Source: a virus. From it: a DNA stretch of 39,424 nt. The notes under the pieces are model-generated. The model saw only the letters and a program-made list of their open reading frames with translations, made no database searches and was not told the DNA's origin. Of this stretch, positions 15,594-22,779 are shown piece by piece. Position numbers and translations under genes: made by a program. Position 1 is the stretch's first letter, and the number at the start of each line of letters is the position of its first letter. The stretch lies in IMG/VR virus record IMGVR_UViG_3300009163_000078, positions 1-39,424 of that record. One strand, 5' to 3'.

Positions 15594-15795
15594 CTTCTTT
15601 GTACATAATTAGAGAATAAGTATCGCCTTTGACACCACACCCGTGGCAGACAAAGGCGTTCTTGTCGTAGTTAACTGCTGCTGATGCATGACTATCGTGA
15701 TGAAAGGGACACTTCATTTTACGCCAGCCAGCACCTGTTGCTGGTGTATCTGCACCTATGTAATGAAGATACTTTTCAATGCTTGGCTTCTCCAA
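15418..15795 (-). CDS. DnaG-like primase, zinc-finger part
   Basis: A 125-residue frame with a CHC2-type zinc finger: CPFH (Cys29, His32) and CHGC (Cys50, Cys53), inside the typical MKCPFHHDSHASAAV and FVCHGCGVKGDTYSLI context. Zinc-finger homology ends around EALKFAEEF (~80). The last ~45 residues are basic and low-complexity, running in a different frame over the start of the TOPRIM part for 176 bases. The frame B path is +1 relative to this one. Similar two-part primases occur, as I recall, in mycobacteriophages. Whether the two parts are fused by frameshift or work as a pair is not shown. Confidence 0.85.
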   Translation of the reverse strand: MEKPSIEKYLHYIGADTPATGAGWRKMKCPFHHDSHASAAVNYDKNAFVCHGCGVKGDTYSLIMYKEGGDYREALKFAEEFLITGNTEIRSKDRTSRTVSIKPSTLGRRGKNISLGSGRRPTSRA

Positions 15796-16123
15796 GTGCT
15801 CTCCTTAGTAAGTTTACATATACATGTCCAGGCATAGTGCAGTACCAATCGGCTGGACTTCCCCTACCCACCCGTTTGTGCCACACTACACCTGTCCATG
15901 CCTTATCGTTAGCCATCTCGGTTAACAATTCTTCTGTCCATCCAGCCAAGTTCATCTTGGCATGATTCTTTATTTCAATTGTAACTCCAGGTATACCACT
16001 GATGTCACCTTTGTCTAGCGTAGCACCAGCCAATCGCCTATCTACATATGGAAACCATTCTTTTAAATACTTAACTACATCTCGCTCTGCTCCACTGCCT
16101 TTAGCCTTGGCTGCACTACTCAT
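15776..16123 (-). CDS. Holliday junction resolvase-like PD-(D/E)XK nuclease
   Basis: A 115-residue nuclease of the Hjc-like PD-(D/E)XK group. Catalytic residues are Glu13 (GSGAERDVVKYL), Asp40 (LDKGDISGI) and Glu50-x-Lys52 (TIEIKNHAK), all in the right order and spacing. Such enzymes resolve branched DNA before packaging. The gene overlaps the primase by 20 bases and its start overlaps a tiny cysteine-rich gene by 8. No other resolvase is seen in the window. Confidence 0.8.
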   Translation of the reverse strand: MSSAAKAKGSGAERDVVKYLKEWFPYVDRRLAGATLDKGDISGIPGVTIEIKNHAKMNLAGWTEELLTEMANDKAWTGVVWHKRVGRGSPADWYCTMPGHVYVNLLRRALGEAKH

Positions 16124-16220
16124 ATTGTTTTTCGCATTGACATTTTGTTAATGACTTTAAACAATCATCACATATACTACAGATGAGTTCTCTTATTGCT
16201 CTTTCTTCTGTTACTTTCAT
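16116..16220 (-). CDS. 34-residue cysteine-rich microprotein
   Basis: A short frame reading MKVTEERAIRELICSICDD followed by CLKSLTKCQCEKQYE. Five cysteines in CSICDDC and KCQC form a likely zinc knuckle. Its ATG overlaps the helicase stop (ATGA) and its 3' end overlaps the resolvase start, filling the gap exactly, which favours a real, translationally coupled gene. The function is unknown. Confidence 0.6.
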   Translation of the reverse strand: MKVTEERAIRELICSICDDCLKSLTKCQCEKQYE

Positions 16221-17032
16221 ACTGTCATCTCCACCTGTCTATAGTCACGCACTATGTCTTCAAGATACATAGATGCTGGGTCGAATGATAAAGATATATA
16301 AGTATTACCTGTTGGGTCAGCCTTACCATATCTATTTTTAACTGGGGCTACACACAAGTATGCATCCTGTCCTTGCATCATCTGTCCTATTGTTAATACC
16401 ATTGCTGGTATCTGCGCTACCTTACCTTGCAACGCTGAGCGTGGCTGGCAAGGATAGCCCATTGAACCTTCTTGAGTATGGTGTAGCACAAGTACTGCTG
16501 CATTGGTATCACGGGCTAAGAACTTTAACTCTTTCATAACTTGTCGCATACCTGCAAATTCTTCGTGTCCATCAATGGCTATGTCCATAAGATTATCTAC
16601 GACTATAAGAGTAGGGCTTCTGCCCCACATAGTCTCAAATGCTGAGACTTCATCATCTAAATCTTTAAGTGTAGGTGATGGTTCAAAGGACCAGTACATA
16701 CCAGAGAACTCACGCAGATATTCTTCTGCTTTAGTTCCATCTGTCTTAAGCATGTACTCTGCTTCTTGCTGTGTAATCTTGGCTTTCATAGCAAGCAAAC
16801 GCATTGCCATTGTATGTGCATTAGTATCTGCAGAAAAGTATAGTGTTGGTTGTTTTAATCTTGCTGCGATATGTAATGCAATAGATGACTTACCTGCGCC
16901 TGGAGTACCTGCTATGACTGTGACTTCTGCTCTACGCAAGATGATACCTTCACGTTGAAAAGCCTGAAAAGGTGGGGGTAATGGTTCTCCCCCCACCTCT
17001 GGCTTACCGATACTACGGCGTAATGTTTTCAT
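16217..17032 (-). CDS. DnaB/RecA-like replicative ATPase (helicase)
   Basis: A 271-residue RecA-fold ATPase. Walker A is GTPGAGKSS at 42-50, Walker B is TLIVVDNLMD near 139-148, and LVLHHTQEG supplies the sensor-type histidines; RYGKADPTG near residue 240 fits the arginine-rich end of DnaB-like domains. There is no DnaB N-terminal domain, so it is shorter than host DnaB and resembles the helicase-like ATPases of actinophages. It probably unwinds DNA at the fork with the split primase. It is coupled to the gene upstream (TAAATG) and downstream. Confidence 0.8.
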   Translation of the reverse strand: MKTLRRSIGKPEVGGEPLPPPFQAFQREGIILRRAEVTVIAGTPGAGKSSIALHIAARLKQPTLYFSADTNAHTMAMRLLAMKAKITQQEAEYMLKTDGTKAEEYLREFSGMYWSFEPSPTLKDLDDEVSAFETMWGRSPTLIVVDNLMDIAIDGHEEFAGMRQVMKELKFLARDTNAAVLVLHHTQEGSMGYPCQPRSALQGKVAQIPAMVLTIGQMMQGQDAYLCVAPVKNRYGKADPTGNTYISLSFDPASMYLEDIVRDYRQVEMTV

Positions 17033-17485
17033 TTATGCCTTTGTTTGGTCTGCTGTGAATGAAGCAAACTCTGCTGAACCTGCCTTAACATATACTGTGG
17101 TGCACTTGGTTGGGTCTCCTTGTTTAGCAGGGCAGAAGTGTCCCTTGTATGGACCAAACTTACCAGTCATGCCATGGATGCGTGTCATTGTACCGTGAGG
17201 ACACTGACGTGCGCCTGCTCCTGGAGATACAAATGATGGTGCTGATGTCTCAGCAACTATTGTTGCACCAAACTGTGATGCAATGCCTGCAACTGTTGGG
17301 TTAGGTGGCACTGCTGCATTGGTGCCACGCACTGCTGCTTCTAGTTCTACTACTGCAGATGATAGTGACGCTACTGTTAGTGCAACTGTCTGGTCTAGTT
17401 CTTCTGCATTGTCAGCACGTACTGTAACTAAAGAACCTGCTGGTGATTTAACTGTGATACTGATTGGTGCTTCGCTATGTGTCAT
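17033..17485 (-). CDS. Zinc-binding protein of the replication operon
   Basis: A 150-residue protein. The N-terminal ~60 residues form strands and an acidic helix (ISITVKSPAGSLVTV, AEELDQTVALTVASL). A Pro/Ala-rich linker leads to a C-terminal zinc-ribbon-like part with CPHG, HFCPAK and KCTTVYV and conserved glycines (GMTGKFGPYKGHF). I recall this layout in actinophage replication modules beside the exonuclease, without a known role. A good AAGGAG site precedes ATG 17485. A nucleic-acid-binding role is likely but unproven. Confidence 0.65.
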   Translation of the reverse strand: MTHSEAPISITVKSPAGSLVTVRADNAEELDQTVALTVASLSSAVVELEAAVRGTNAAVPPNPTVAGIASQFGATIVAETSAPSFVSPGAGARQCPHGTMTRIHGMTGKFGPYKGHFCPAKQGDPTKCTTVYVKAGSAEFASFTADQTKA

Positions 17486-17486
17486 G

Positions 17487-18263
17487 TTACTCCTTGATTA
17501 TTGGTGTTACTAGGGATTTTTTTGTATCTCGAAAAGCACGAACTTTCATTGCTAGTTCTATACCTTTCCATCCTTGCTTGATGTCAACAAAGTGTATCTC
17601 ACATTTACCACTACCCGCAGGTAAGTGGACAATGATTCCTTTTTCTTGATTGACATCTCCCCAACTACCGCGGGTTGCCGTAGCAGGGTCGTACGGCAAG
17701 CCGTGTGCATACACTGCTAACTGCATAGCAATCTTGTTTGGGTATGAAATGCTACCTGTCTTGAGGTCAGAGATATATAACTCACCTTTGTATCTAACGA
17801 TACGGTCAGGTGTGCCAGCAATCTTAAACTTATCTAGCACACAGAACTGTTCAATGTTTATATTCTCGAACTGTCGAGTTGCATCTGCATATGCTTGAAT
17901 GTCTGCAACATAATCTTCTGGTATAACACCGAGGTCTTCACCTCTGTCATACTTTTCTGTCAATGTATGTAGTGCAGTACCAATAGTTGCTTGAGTAGTA
18001 GCACCTGCTGCTTCCATTGCATCTTCTACTAACTTGTCCATCTCTAACTTATTATCTCTATGTGCTGATGCTGCTAGCAATAGGTCAGGGCGCAGTGTTA
18101 ATCCTGCTGCTGCCATACGTAACTTCCATGCTACTAATCCAGTGCCATCATCTAGTGAACCTGCAACTGTAGTAGTCCGTGTGTAAGGTACTGGCTTACC
18201 ACCTTTCGGTGGTACAACCATAGGTCTACCGTATCTATCTCTTGGTATTTCTACCTCTGCCAT
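17487..18263 (-). CDS. PD-(D/E)XK exonuclease, Cas4/RecB-like
   Basis: A 258-residue nuclease. The start is ATG 18263, which follows a strong AAAGGAG site; the frame is open for 17 more codons upstream without such a site. Catalytic motifs are GTALHTLTEKYD (His near 108), GTPDRIV (Asp) and YISDLKTGSISY (Asp-x-Lys), followed by QLAVYAHG, the RecB-family QxxxY motif. Enzymes of this class degrade or resect DNA in replication and recombination. It sits directly upstream of the zinc-binding protein with one base between. Confidence 0.8.
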   Translation of the reverse strand: MAEVEIPRDRYGRPMVVPPKGGKPVPYTRTTTVAGSLDDGTGLVAWKLRMAAAGLTLRPDLLLAASAHRDNKLEMDKLVEDAMEAAGATTQATIGTALHTLTEKYDRGEDLGVIPEDYVADIQAYADATRQFENINIEQFCVLDKFKIAGTPDRIVRYKGELYISDLKTGSISYPNKIAMQLAVYAHGLPYDPATATRGSWGDVNQEKGIIVHLPAGSGKCEIHFVDIKQGWKGIELAMKVRAFRDTKKSLVTPIIKE

Positions 18264-18361
18264 GTTTCTCCTTTGATTAGATACTAGTAAGGGGTAGGAC
18301 AAGGAGAGAGCCAAAACCTACCGCCCTACTAGTTGTCCCATCATATCACATAGTTGACGGA
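18264..18361 (-). other. Short intergenic gap upstream of the exonuclease
   Basis: About 98 bases between the winged-helix gene and the exonuclease. It holds the exonuclease ribosome-binding site and A/T-rich stretches on the minus strand (TATGTGATATGAT) that could carry a promoter, but I see no convincing -35/-10 pair and no terminator hairpin. Confidence 0.35.
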
Positions 18362-18736
18362 CTATGCGTTGATGTCATTGCCGCAATGCGGACAAAATCT
18401 TTCAGGCTTTTTATATACAACATACTTAACATCATCTTTGAAATCTTGATGTACGTATATTTTACACCTATTGCGTGCACTGTATAGTCGTACGATTGCG
18501 CCTGATTGATGCAGTACTGACAACACGCCACTTGCCGTACCGTGATGCCATCCTGTTTCTTGTGCTAACTCTTTCCAAGTTAGCCCTAATTTACCCATAT
18601 GTTTTAATAGGTGTAATGCTTTTTGTTGGTTATTTAACTCACGACCAGATTGGATATTATCTAATGCTCTCTGCTCAGATGTATCTGTACCTGACCAACC
18701 AGCAGTACCATTGTATGGTAAGTACGCTGAGGTCAT
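18362..18736 (-). CDS. Winged-helix DNA-binding protein with C-terminal zinc knuckle
   Basis: A 124-residue protein. Residues ~35-90 form a winged helix: NNQQKALHLLKHMGKLGLTW, then ELAQETGWHHGTASGVLSVL as the recognition helix, and a wing with IVRLYSARNRCKIYV. The end holds CPHCG, half of a zinc ribbon. It looks like a MarR/HTH-type regulator of the operon or a replication accessory protein. The stop-start overlap with 18736-19155 (TAATG) shows it belongs to the same operon, with about 98 bases free before the exonuclease. Confidence 0.7.
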   Translation of the reverse strand: MTSAYLPYNGTAGWSGTDTSEQRALDNIQSGRELNNQQKALHLLKHMGKLGLTWKELAQETGWHHGTASGVLSVLHQSGAIVRLYSARNRCKIYVHQDFKDDVKYVVYKKPERFCPHCGNDINA

Positions 18737-19155
18737 TAGTTGTCTTCTTCGATGTCAAAGATTTCAATACCTTCTACTTCCATGTCAGCAGAATAGTTTG
18801 AGACATCAGTATTATCTTCAATGATACTTTGAATCTCATCTTCATCTTCTACTTCAACATTGAATGAACCTGTGATAGTAAAGGTTCCTCTGTATTTGGT
18901 TGTAAGTTTGTCGCTGCCGATACGTTCGAGCAAGTCATTGACTTCAGGCTTGTTGACTGTCTGCTCACCGTTTGACCATTCACCTTCACTGAAGAAATCA
19001 CGGACTTCATTACGTAGGTTACGGAGTTCTTTCCGCTTGTTGTCAACTTCTTCTGCATATACGTTGAGTTCCTTTGACCTTGTCATAAAGTGCAGTACTT
19101 CTGCTTCTGTATAGTTTACTGTACCTTCTGCTGTTGTTACTTGGATTGTGTTCAT
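18736..19155 (-). CDS. Acidic coiled-coil protein of unknown function
   Basis: A 139-residue acidic protein starting at ATG 19155 behind GAGAGGGAAAC; the longer frame upstream lacks a site and looks non-coding. A coiled coil spans about residues 20-45 (VYAEEVDNKRKELRNLRNEV). The C-terminal ~60 residues hold a beta segment (TKYRGTFTITGSFNVEV) and a very acidic tail (EVEGIEIFDIEEDN). DNA-mimic proteins of phages can be this acidic, but no specific family is recognised. It lies just downstream of a 143-base gap with an inverted repeat. Confidence 0.65.
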   Translation of the reverse strand: MNTIQVTTAEGTVNYTEAEVLHFMTRSKELNVYAEEVDNKRKELRNLRNEVRDFFSEGEWSNGEQTVNKPEVNDLLERIGSDKLTTKYRGTFTITGSFNVEVEDEDEIQSIIEDNTDVSNYSADMEVEGIEIFDIEEDN

Positions 19156-19261
19156 GTTTCCCTCTCGTTGTTTGTGTGTGCTCCGTGTTCGCCACTGGCG
19201 GAGCAACCCAGTGAAACGTCCCTTGTATTGTCTAAGGATATGACTATACAAGTTATGCGTA

Positions 19262-19295
19262 TCCACGTTTATGGATTTCTATCCATGTGTGTGGA
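19262..19295. promoter_or_regulatory. Inverted repeat, possible operator or weak terminator
   Basis: TCCAC-4-ATGGAT-TTCT-ATCCAT-4-GTGGA forms an imperfect hairpin, and the two halves also read as direct repeats of 14 bases with 11 matches, spaced 20 bases apart. It follows the stop of the DUF932 gene and precedes the acidic protein gene. No T-run follows on the minus strand, so an operator for the downstream genes is at least as likely as a terminator. Confidence 0.45.
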
Positions 19296-19298
19296 AAT

Positions 19299-20327
19299 TT
19301 AAGCAAGCACTAACTCTAGTGCTTTGTCTTTGATGCGGTCATTGCGTCCGCTGATGGTGGCAATGGCACGCTTGTCAGAGCCACCAGAAGCATGATGGTC
19401 GGCATGTTCAATGACTGCCTGCCATACACCAAAGGCTGTGCCTCTGATGTTTTCCTGTGTAGGTGACTGGCTGTAAATATTCCATGCTGAGTCACGTCCA
19501 TTGAGCGCAATGGTGCGTTGACGGCGTTGACCTTGTGATAGTAAATGGTCGGGTGCTTCTTCAATCTCTGATGGTAGTGCCCATACAGCCTTGAAGATGT
19601 TCTTAACTTTACGTTCATCAACCTCAACTTGCAATAGCGTACTTGCTATTGTTTCATACTGTTGAATAGAATCATAAGTTAACTGAGTGATGTTGCGTAT
19701 GTCATTGACTGACAACTCAGAGTTAGTAGTGTGCTTCATAACATAGGTGTATGCATTCTTATGCTTACCTTTGATGATGCGATTGATTTGATTAGCGCAA
19801 TACAAACGCTCAATGATAGGACGAATACGTACTGCACATGAGCCATCATGTGATGATTGTACTAGTAAGAAGGCAGCATGTGGGTCATCCGCTACGGTTA
19901 CTCCAACTGGTAGTTCCATTACCATCCAGATGTTAGCACCATTGTTGTACTCACCTGCTGCTGTATACCGTGCGTCACCCGAATCAACCAGTGCGTCTAG
20001 TGCAGAGAATACTTCCATGTTTTGCACTACCTTGTACTTGTCACCGACTACACCTATAACTTCATCTGCTATTGAACAGCCAGGCATAATCTTTACAACG
20101 GCTTGTCGTTTTGGAACAATTAGTTTTTCTGTCCAACTTTCTAGACCACTGACAGGTACTTCACGTTGTGAGTATATGTCTGTTAATTGTACAGTCCAGT
20201 CAAGCCCAGCCTGTCGTGCAGCCTCTGATGCAGAGCCAGCATTGACAGCAGTGCCTGCTTGTACCCAAGCCTGTTTGTTCATCTTGGCTACAACTTGATT
20301 ATTATATTCTTCGCTAACTTGTAGCAT
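19299..20327 (-). CDS. DUF932 family phage/plasmid protein
   Basis: A 342-residue protein of the DUF932 (phage/plasmid-like TIGR03299) family. Supporting segments are IGVVGDKYKVVQNMEVFSAL, EYNNGANIWMVMELP, FLLVQSSHDGSCAVRIRP, and the cysteine segment ERLYCANQIN, in family order; the C-terminal helical half includes TAFGVWQAVIEHADHH. The biochemical role of the family is not established; it is frequent in phages and conjugative plasmids near replication or anti-defence genes. It is coupled to the DUF4192 gene by a 1-base overlap. Length is normal for the family. Confidence 0.85.
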   Translation of the reverse strand: MLQVSEEYNNQVVAKMNKQAWVQAGTAVNAGSASEAARQAGLDWTVQLTDIYSQREVPVSGLESWTEKLIVPKRQAVVKIMPGCSIADEVIGVVGDKYKVVQNMEVFSALDALVDSGDARYTAAGEYNNGANIWMVMELPVGVTVADDPHAAFLLVQSSHDGSCAVRIRPIIERLYCANQINRIIKGKHKNAYTYVMKHTTNSELSVNDIRNITQLTYDSIQQYETIASTLLQVEVDERKVKNIFKAVWALPSEIEEAPDHLLSQGQRRQRTIALNGRDSAWNIYSQSPTQENIRGTAFGVWQAVIEHADHHASGGSDKRAIATISGRNDRIKDKALELVLA

Positions 20328-20827
20328 TAGTTGTCCTCTCCAAAGATTTTTGCTGTTACTATAGGATGTAGTTCTGCACGCATGCGTGCGAATCCTCCAA
20401 TGTCCCAGTTTGATTTGAATACACGGTCAAGTAGTAAGCGCAGTGAGTAGTCTTCTTGCGCATTTGATAGCGTAAGAAATCCATCTGCTTTATTGCCTTG
20501 TTCATAGTATAACACGGCAAGTAATGTTGATGGTGCATTGATATAGATAGTATCTGTTGGTGCTACATCTCTTAGATAAGTCAGCGCTAATTCAATACGG
20601 CGGTCACTGTATTGACCAAGCAATCCAAGTGCATAGTCACGCACTTGAATGTCTGTTAGATAGTACAAAACATTTGCTACTATCTCATCATTGTGGATTG
20701 GTGCTGGGTATGAACCTAAGAATTCATCAACTAGTCGTGCGCCTACACGCTGGACTGATATTGCTTCATTCTCTTCTAGTGTGCCCAACTCTACGAGTCG
20801 GTCATTGATTGTCATTGTCTTCTGCAT
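20327..20827 (-). CDS. DUF4192-like protein
   Basis: A 166-residue helical protein. The paired helices with RDYALGLLGQYSDRRIELAL, the strand-helix STLLAVLYYEQGNKADGFL and the closing SLRLLLDRVFKSNWDIGGFA match DUF4192, an actinobacterial family also found in actinophages, of unknown role. ATG 20827 follows a GAGAGAG site; ATG at 20815 is an alternative. It pairs with the DUF932 gene in one operon. Confidence 0.7.
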   Translation of the reverse strand: MQKTMTINDRLVELGTLEENEAISVQRVGARLVDEFLGSYPAPIHNDEIVANVLYYLTDIQVRDYALGLLGQYSDRRIELALTYLRDVAPTDTIYINAPSTLLAVLYYEQGNKADGFLTLSNAQEDYSLRLLLDRVFKSNWDIGGFARMRAELHPIVTAKIFGEDN

Positions 20828-20978
20828 TTGCTCTCTCTCTTTCTGATAGTGATGTATCTATCCAGCGAATCATTTTAAATCCACTGAATCCTATGGTGTC
20901 TATTAGTAATGACAACGCTGTGTCGTCATCACTTGCTTCGACTTCTATTTCACATTGTATAATGTAATATGATTTCAT
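20802..20978 (-). CDS. Small hypothetical protein
   Basis: A 58-residue protein (63 if the upstream ATG at 20993 is used). It looks like an alpha/beta unit: SYYIIQCEIEVEASDDDTAL, then LLIDTIGFSGFKMIRWID and a charged tail. The 3' end overlaps the DUF4192 gene by 26 bases. The first ATG overlaps the transglycosylase-like gene by 14 bases and has a GAAAG site; the second begins two bases after that gene's stop. No family recognised. Confidence 0.55.
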   Translation of the reverse strand: MKSYYIIQCEIEVEASDDDTALSLLIDTIGFSGFKMIRWIDTSLSERERANAEDNDNQ

Positions 20979-20979
20979 G

Positions 20980-21423
20980 TCAATACCAGCCATGCTTTCT
21001 ATGGTGTGCCCATGCTATTGATGGCTTGTCGTAACGATGAACAATATACGACAGCCCCTTCTCAATTTGGAGAGGGGCTGGAGTACCAGGTTCAGTGTTT
21101 AGAATTTGTGCAATACCATACGCACTGGACTCAGGGTTATCCGCATACATATTCCATGCTGACTCTTTGCCCCATAGTTTATTAAGTGAACGCCACTCAG
21201 CCTTAGTCCATGTTGGATGATGTAGTTTCATGTATGCAAGGGCATAAGCCTTAGCCTTTTGCTTACTCCATACTGTAGGACCTAACTCAATACGACATGG
21301 GTCATAGTCTGGTTGATGTGCTAGTTGTTTGATAGGTATGCCTATCATGCTAGCAAATGTAAGCACGGCTATGCTTATACTTGCAAAGTATTTTCTTAGG
21401 ATACTAGTCAGCATAGACCACAT
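20980..21423 (-). CDS. Lytic transglycosylase-like protein with membrane anchor
   Basis: A protein of about 147 residues. The N-terminus (LRKYFASISIAVLTFASMIG) is a signal peptide or membrane anchor. The C-terminal ~75 residues carry a lysozyme-like fold: WRSLNKLWGKESAWNMYADN with the catalytic Glu, SSAYGIAQIL, and a final SIAWAHHRKHGWY, as in actinobacterial SLT-like enzymes. It should cut peptidoglycan glycan strands. It lies in the early block, apart from the lysis genes, so a role in remodelling the wall during infection or in superinfection is possible. Starts at 21423 or 21414 fit better than the longer frame, which overlaps a coupled microgene. Confidence 0.75.
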   Translation of the reverse strand: MWSMLTSILRKYFASISIAVLTFASMIGIPIKQLAHQPDYDPCRIELGPTVWSKQKAKAYALAYMKLHHPTWTKAEWRSLNKLWGKESAWNMYADNPESSAYGIAQILNTEPGTPAPLQIEKGLSYIVHRYDKPSIAWAHHRKHGWY

Positions 21424-21535
21424 CAAATGGTTCGTCTGGTGTACTGCATACACACTCGAACATAAAGTTACCGCAGTCTTCGCACTCACTGTCTTTGTCT
21501 AGTGATATGTCATCATCTTCTCTTGGCTCTGTCAT
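21404..21535 (-). CDS. 43-residue acidic zinc-knuckle microprotein
   Basis: A short frame preceded by a strong AAAGGAG ribosome-binding site. It reads MTEPREDDDISLDKDSE, then CEDCGNFMFECVC and an acidic end PDEPFDVVYAD. Four cysteines (CxxC and CxC) suggest a zinc knuckle. It overlaps the start of the transglycosylase-like gene by about 20 bases, consistent with coupling. The function is unknown. Confidence 0.65.
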   Translation of the reverse strand: MTEPREDDDISLDKDSECEDCGNFMFECVCSTPDEPFDVVYAD

Positions 21536-21546
21536 TGTATTCTCCT

Positions 21547-21903
21547 TTACCAACTCGCGTGATATTCGAACTCTTGGTCATCAATTGTATTGTCTATAAT
21601 CTCAGTTAGTTTTGTAACTGTTTCTTTAATATTATCCCAGTACCAATCATCTAGTTCACTACTACCAAAGAAGAATCCACTGCTAGGTGGTAGTAATTCT
21701 AGTGCTGTATCTGCGTCACCTTCTTCTAATACCTTCTGGCAATCATCTCTCAATTGGATGAGAGTATTCTTGCTGATATGGATAGGTGTGCAGTCATCTA
21801 CTGCACCACTGTTGTTTATAATCCAACCATGAATAGCATTAGCCTTACGCCAGTATGCTACTTCACTGGTTTCTTTCTGATATAAATACATGTCTAGTCC
21901 CAT
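21547..21903 (-). CDS. Conserved phage protein (MGLDMYL family)
   Basis: A 118-residue protein. It opens MGLDMYLYQKETSEVAYWRK, with ANAIHGWIINN, VDDCTPIHISKNTLIQL, and LLPPSSGFFFGSSELDDWYW. This is a widespread phage family in diverse hosts with no assigned role that I know of; the invariant-looking residues are in the MGLDMYL and GFFFGS segments. It is coupled to the gene upstream by TAATG. No membrane part. Confidence 0.7.
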   Translation of the reverse strand: MGLDMYLYQKETSEVAYWRKANAIHGWIINNSGAVDDCTPIHISKNTLIQLRDDCQKVLEEGDADTALELLPPSSGFFFGSSELDDWYWDNIKETVTKLTEIIDNTIDDQEFEYHASW

Positions 21904-22049
21904 TACATCACCCCTCCTGAATAGTAGATACCATTTTCATCTATGTGTCCGTCCATGTAATCGCACTTAACATTAGGGAACTCATGTTGTGCTTTACATA
22001 TAGAACACATGCCATATTCTATCGACTCTATTGCTTCTGTCAATGTCAT
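21903..22049 (-). CDS. 48-residue CxxC microprotein
   Basis: A short frame with ATG 22049 overlapping the stop of the membrane protein upstream (TAATG) and its stop overlapping the next ATG (TAATG). It reads MTLTEAIESIEYGMCSICKA, then QHEFPNVKCDYMDGH and a Gly-rich end. CSIC and a lone Cys could bind zinc. Its coupled overlaps at both ends support it as real. Function unknown. Confidence 0.6.
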   Translation of the reverse strand: MTLTEAIESIEYGMCSICKAQHEFPNVKCDYMDGHIDENGIYYSGGVM

Positions 22050-22228
22050 TAGAATGGTACCTTTACATGTTGTTCTCTGCAATACTCGCGTTGTACTCTT
22101 AGCCTAGTACGCAAGAATTTATTTTCTTTTTGTATCTGATAGTTTGCAATCGTAGTTATTACTATAATAAAGATAGATGATGATAGCGCAATAGTTATGC
22201 CTATCATATCTCCTGTAGTTAAATACAT
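22049..22228 (-). CDS. 59-residue single-span membrane protein
   Basis: A frame with a good AAAGGAG site before ATG 22228. Residues ~8-29 (MIGITIALSSSIFIIVITTI) form a membrane helix, followed by a basic tail (QKENKFLRTRLRVQREYC). It is the first gene after the SSB terminator and so heads a new transcript. It may be an inner-membrane early protein such as a superinfection or host-takeover factor; no family is recognised. Confidence 0.65.
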   Translation of the reverse strand: MYLTTGDMIGITIALSSSIFIIVITTIANYQIQKENKFLRTRLRVQREYCREQHVKVPF

Positions 22229-22297
22229 GTCAGTCTCCTTTGTATGTGATATAAATAAAACTTGTTCCCTGCTACCGATTACGGTACCTGGCGCAAT

Positions 22298-22341
22298 AAA
22301 AAAAGGGAGAGTGAGTGACTATTGCTAGCCACCCACCCTCC
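22298..22341 (-). terminator. Strong minus-strand terminator after the SSB gene
   Basis: The arms 22326-22341 and 22306-22321 pair over 16 bp on the minus strand, with three G-U pairs and a GCAA tetraloop, followed by CTTTTTTT. It ends the SSB transcript or attenuates read-through to the microgenes. G-U pairs form only in the minus-strand RNA, which fixes its direction. Confidence 0.9.
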
Positions 22342-22347
22342 TGTGTT

Positions 22348-22695
22348 TTAGGCTGTAACCTCTACTGCATGTACTTCTAGTTGCGCGAATGGTGCTCGGC
22401 GCTTGCTCTCTTCGATATTCTGACGGCGGTCAAACTTTGTAACTAACCGTCCTGTCACTGTGATTGGTGCTGTTGCTTCTGTTCCTGCTTTGCTCACGCC
22501 TAGGATTTCACCTACGGTGGAATCATCTAGTGCAATGATGTTCATACCGACTACATATACCTGTCGGTCTGCAGTGCCATCAGCCATACGGCTCACATCA
22601 CGCTGGTCAAGCCAGCCTGTGAGTAGTGTTCCGCGTTCGTTCTTATATGTCTTGATGTTCTTGATTGTGCCTGTGATTGTGACTTCGTTGTGCAT
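22348..22695 (-). CDS. SSB-like OB-fold single-stranded DNA-binding protein
   Basis: A 115-residue protein. It has the look of a one-domain OB fold: EVTITGTIKNIKTYKNERGT, DRQVYVVGMNIIALDDS, PITVTGRLVTKFDRR and FAQLEVHAVEV, with acidic and basic loops. There is no SSB-type acidic C-terminal tail. This fits small phage ssDNA-binding proteins, which protect replication intermediates. An AGGAGAG site precedes ATG 22695. The fold assignment is by pattern, so a non-SSB OB protein is possible. Confidence 0.65.
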   Translation of the reverse strand: MHNEVTITGTIKNIKTYKNERGTLLTGWLDQRDVSRMADGTADRQVYVVGMNIIALDDSTVGEILGVSKAGTEATAPITVTGRLVTKFDRRQNIEESKRRAPFAQLEVHAVEVTA

Positions 22696-22737
22696 TTTCT
22701 CTCCTATGTTAGTTTCTGATTAGTTTTGTACTTGGCA

Positions 22738-22767
22738 GGTAGCCCTGTCGCAAGGCGCAGGGCTACC
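22738..22767. promoter_or_regulatory. Perfect hairpin upstream of the SSB gene
   Basis: GGTAGCCCTG pairs with CAGGGCTACC (10 bp) around a ten-base loop that can itself pair over 3 bp. There is no T-run on the minus strand. It lies between the 22780-23232 gene and SSB, so it may be an operator, an mRNA processing signal, or a factor-dependent attenuator. Confidence 0.5.
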
Positions 22768-22779
22768 AGCCTGTTTACT

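Noticed and set aside
16503-16958. Plus-strand frame of 151 codons opposite the helicase gene
   Set aside because: The minus-strand gene has clear Walker motifs; the plus frame is Ser/Ile-rich, without a site or neighbours on its strand.
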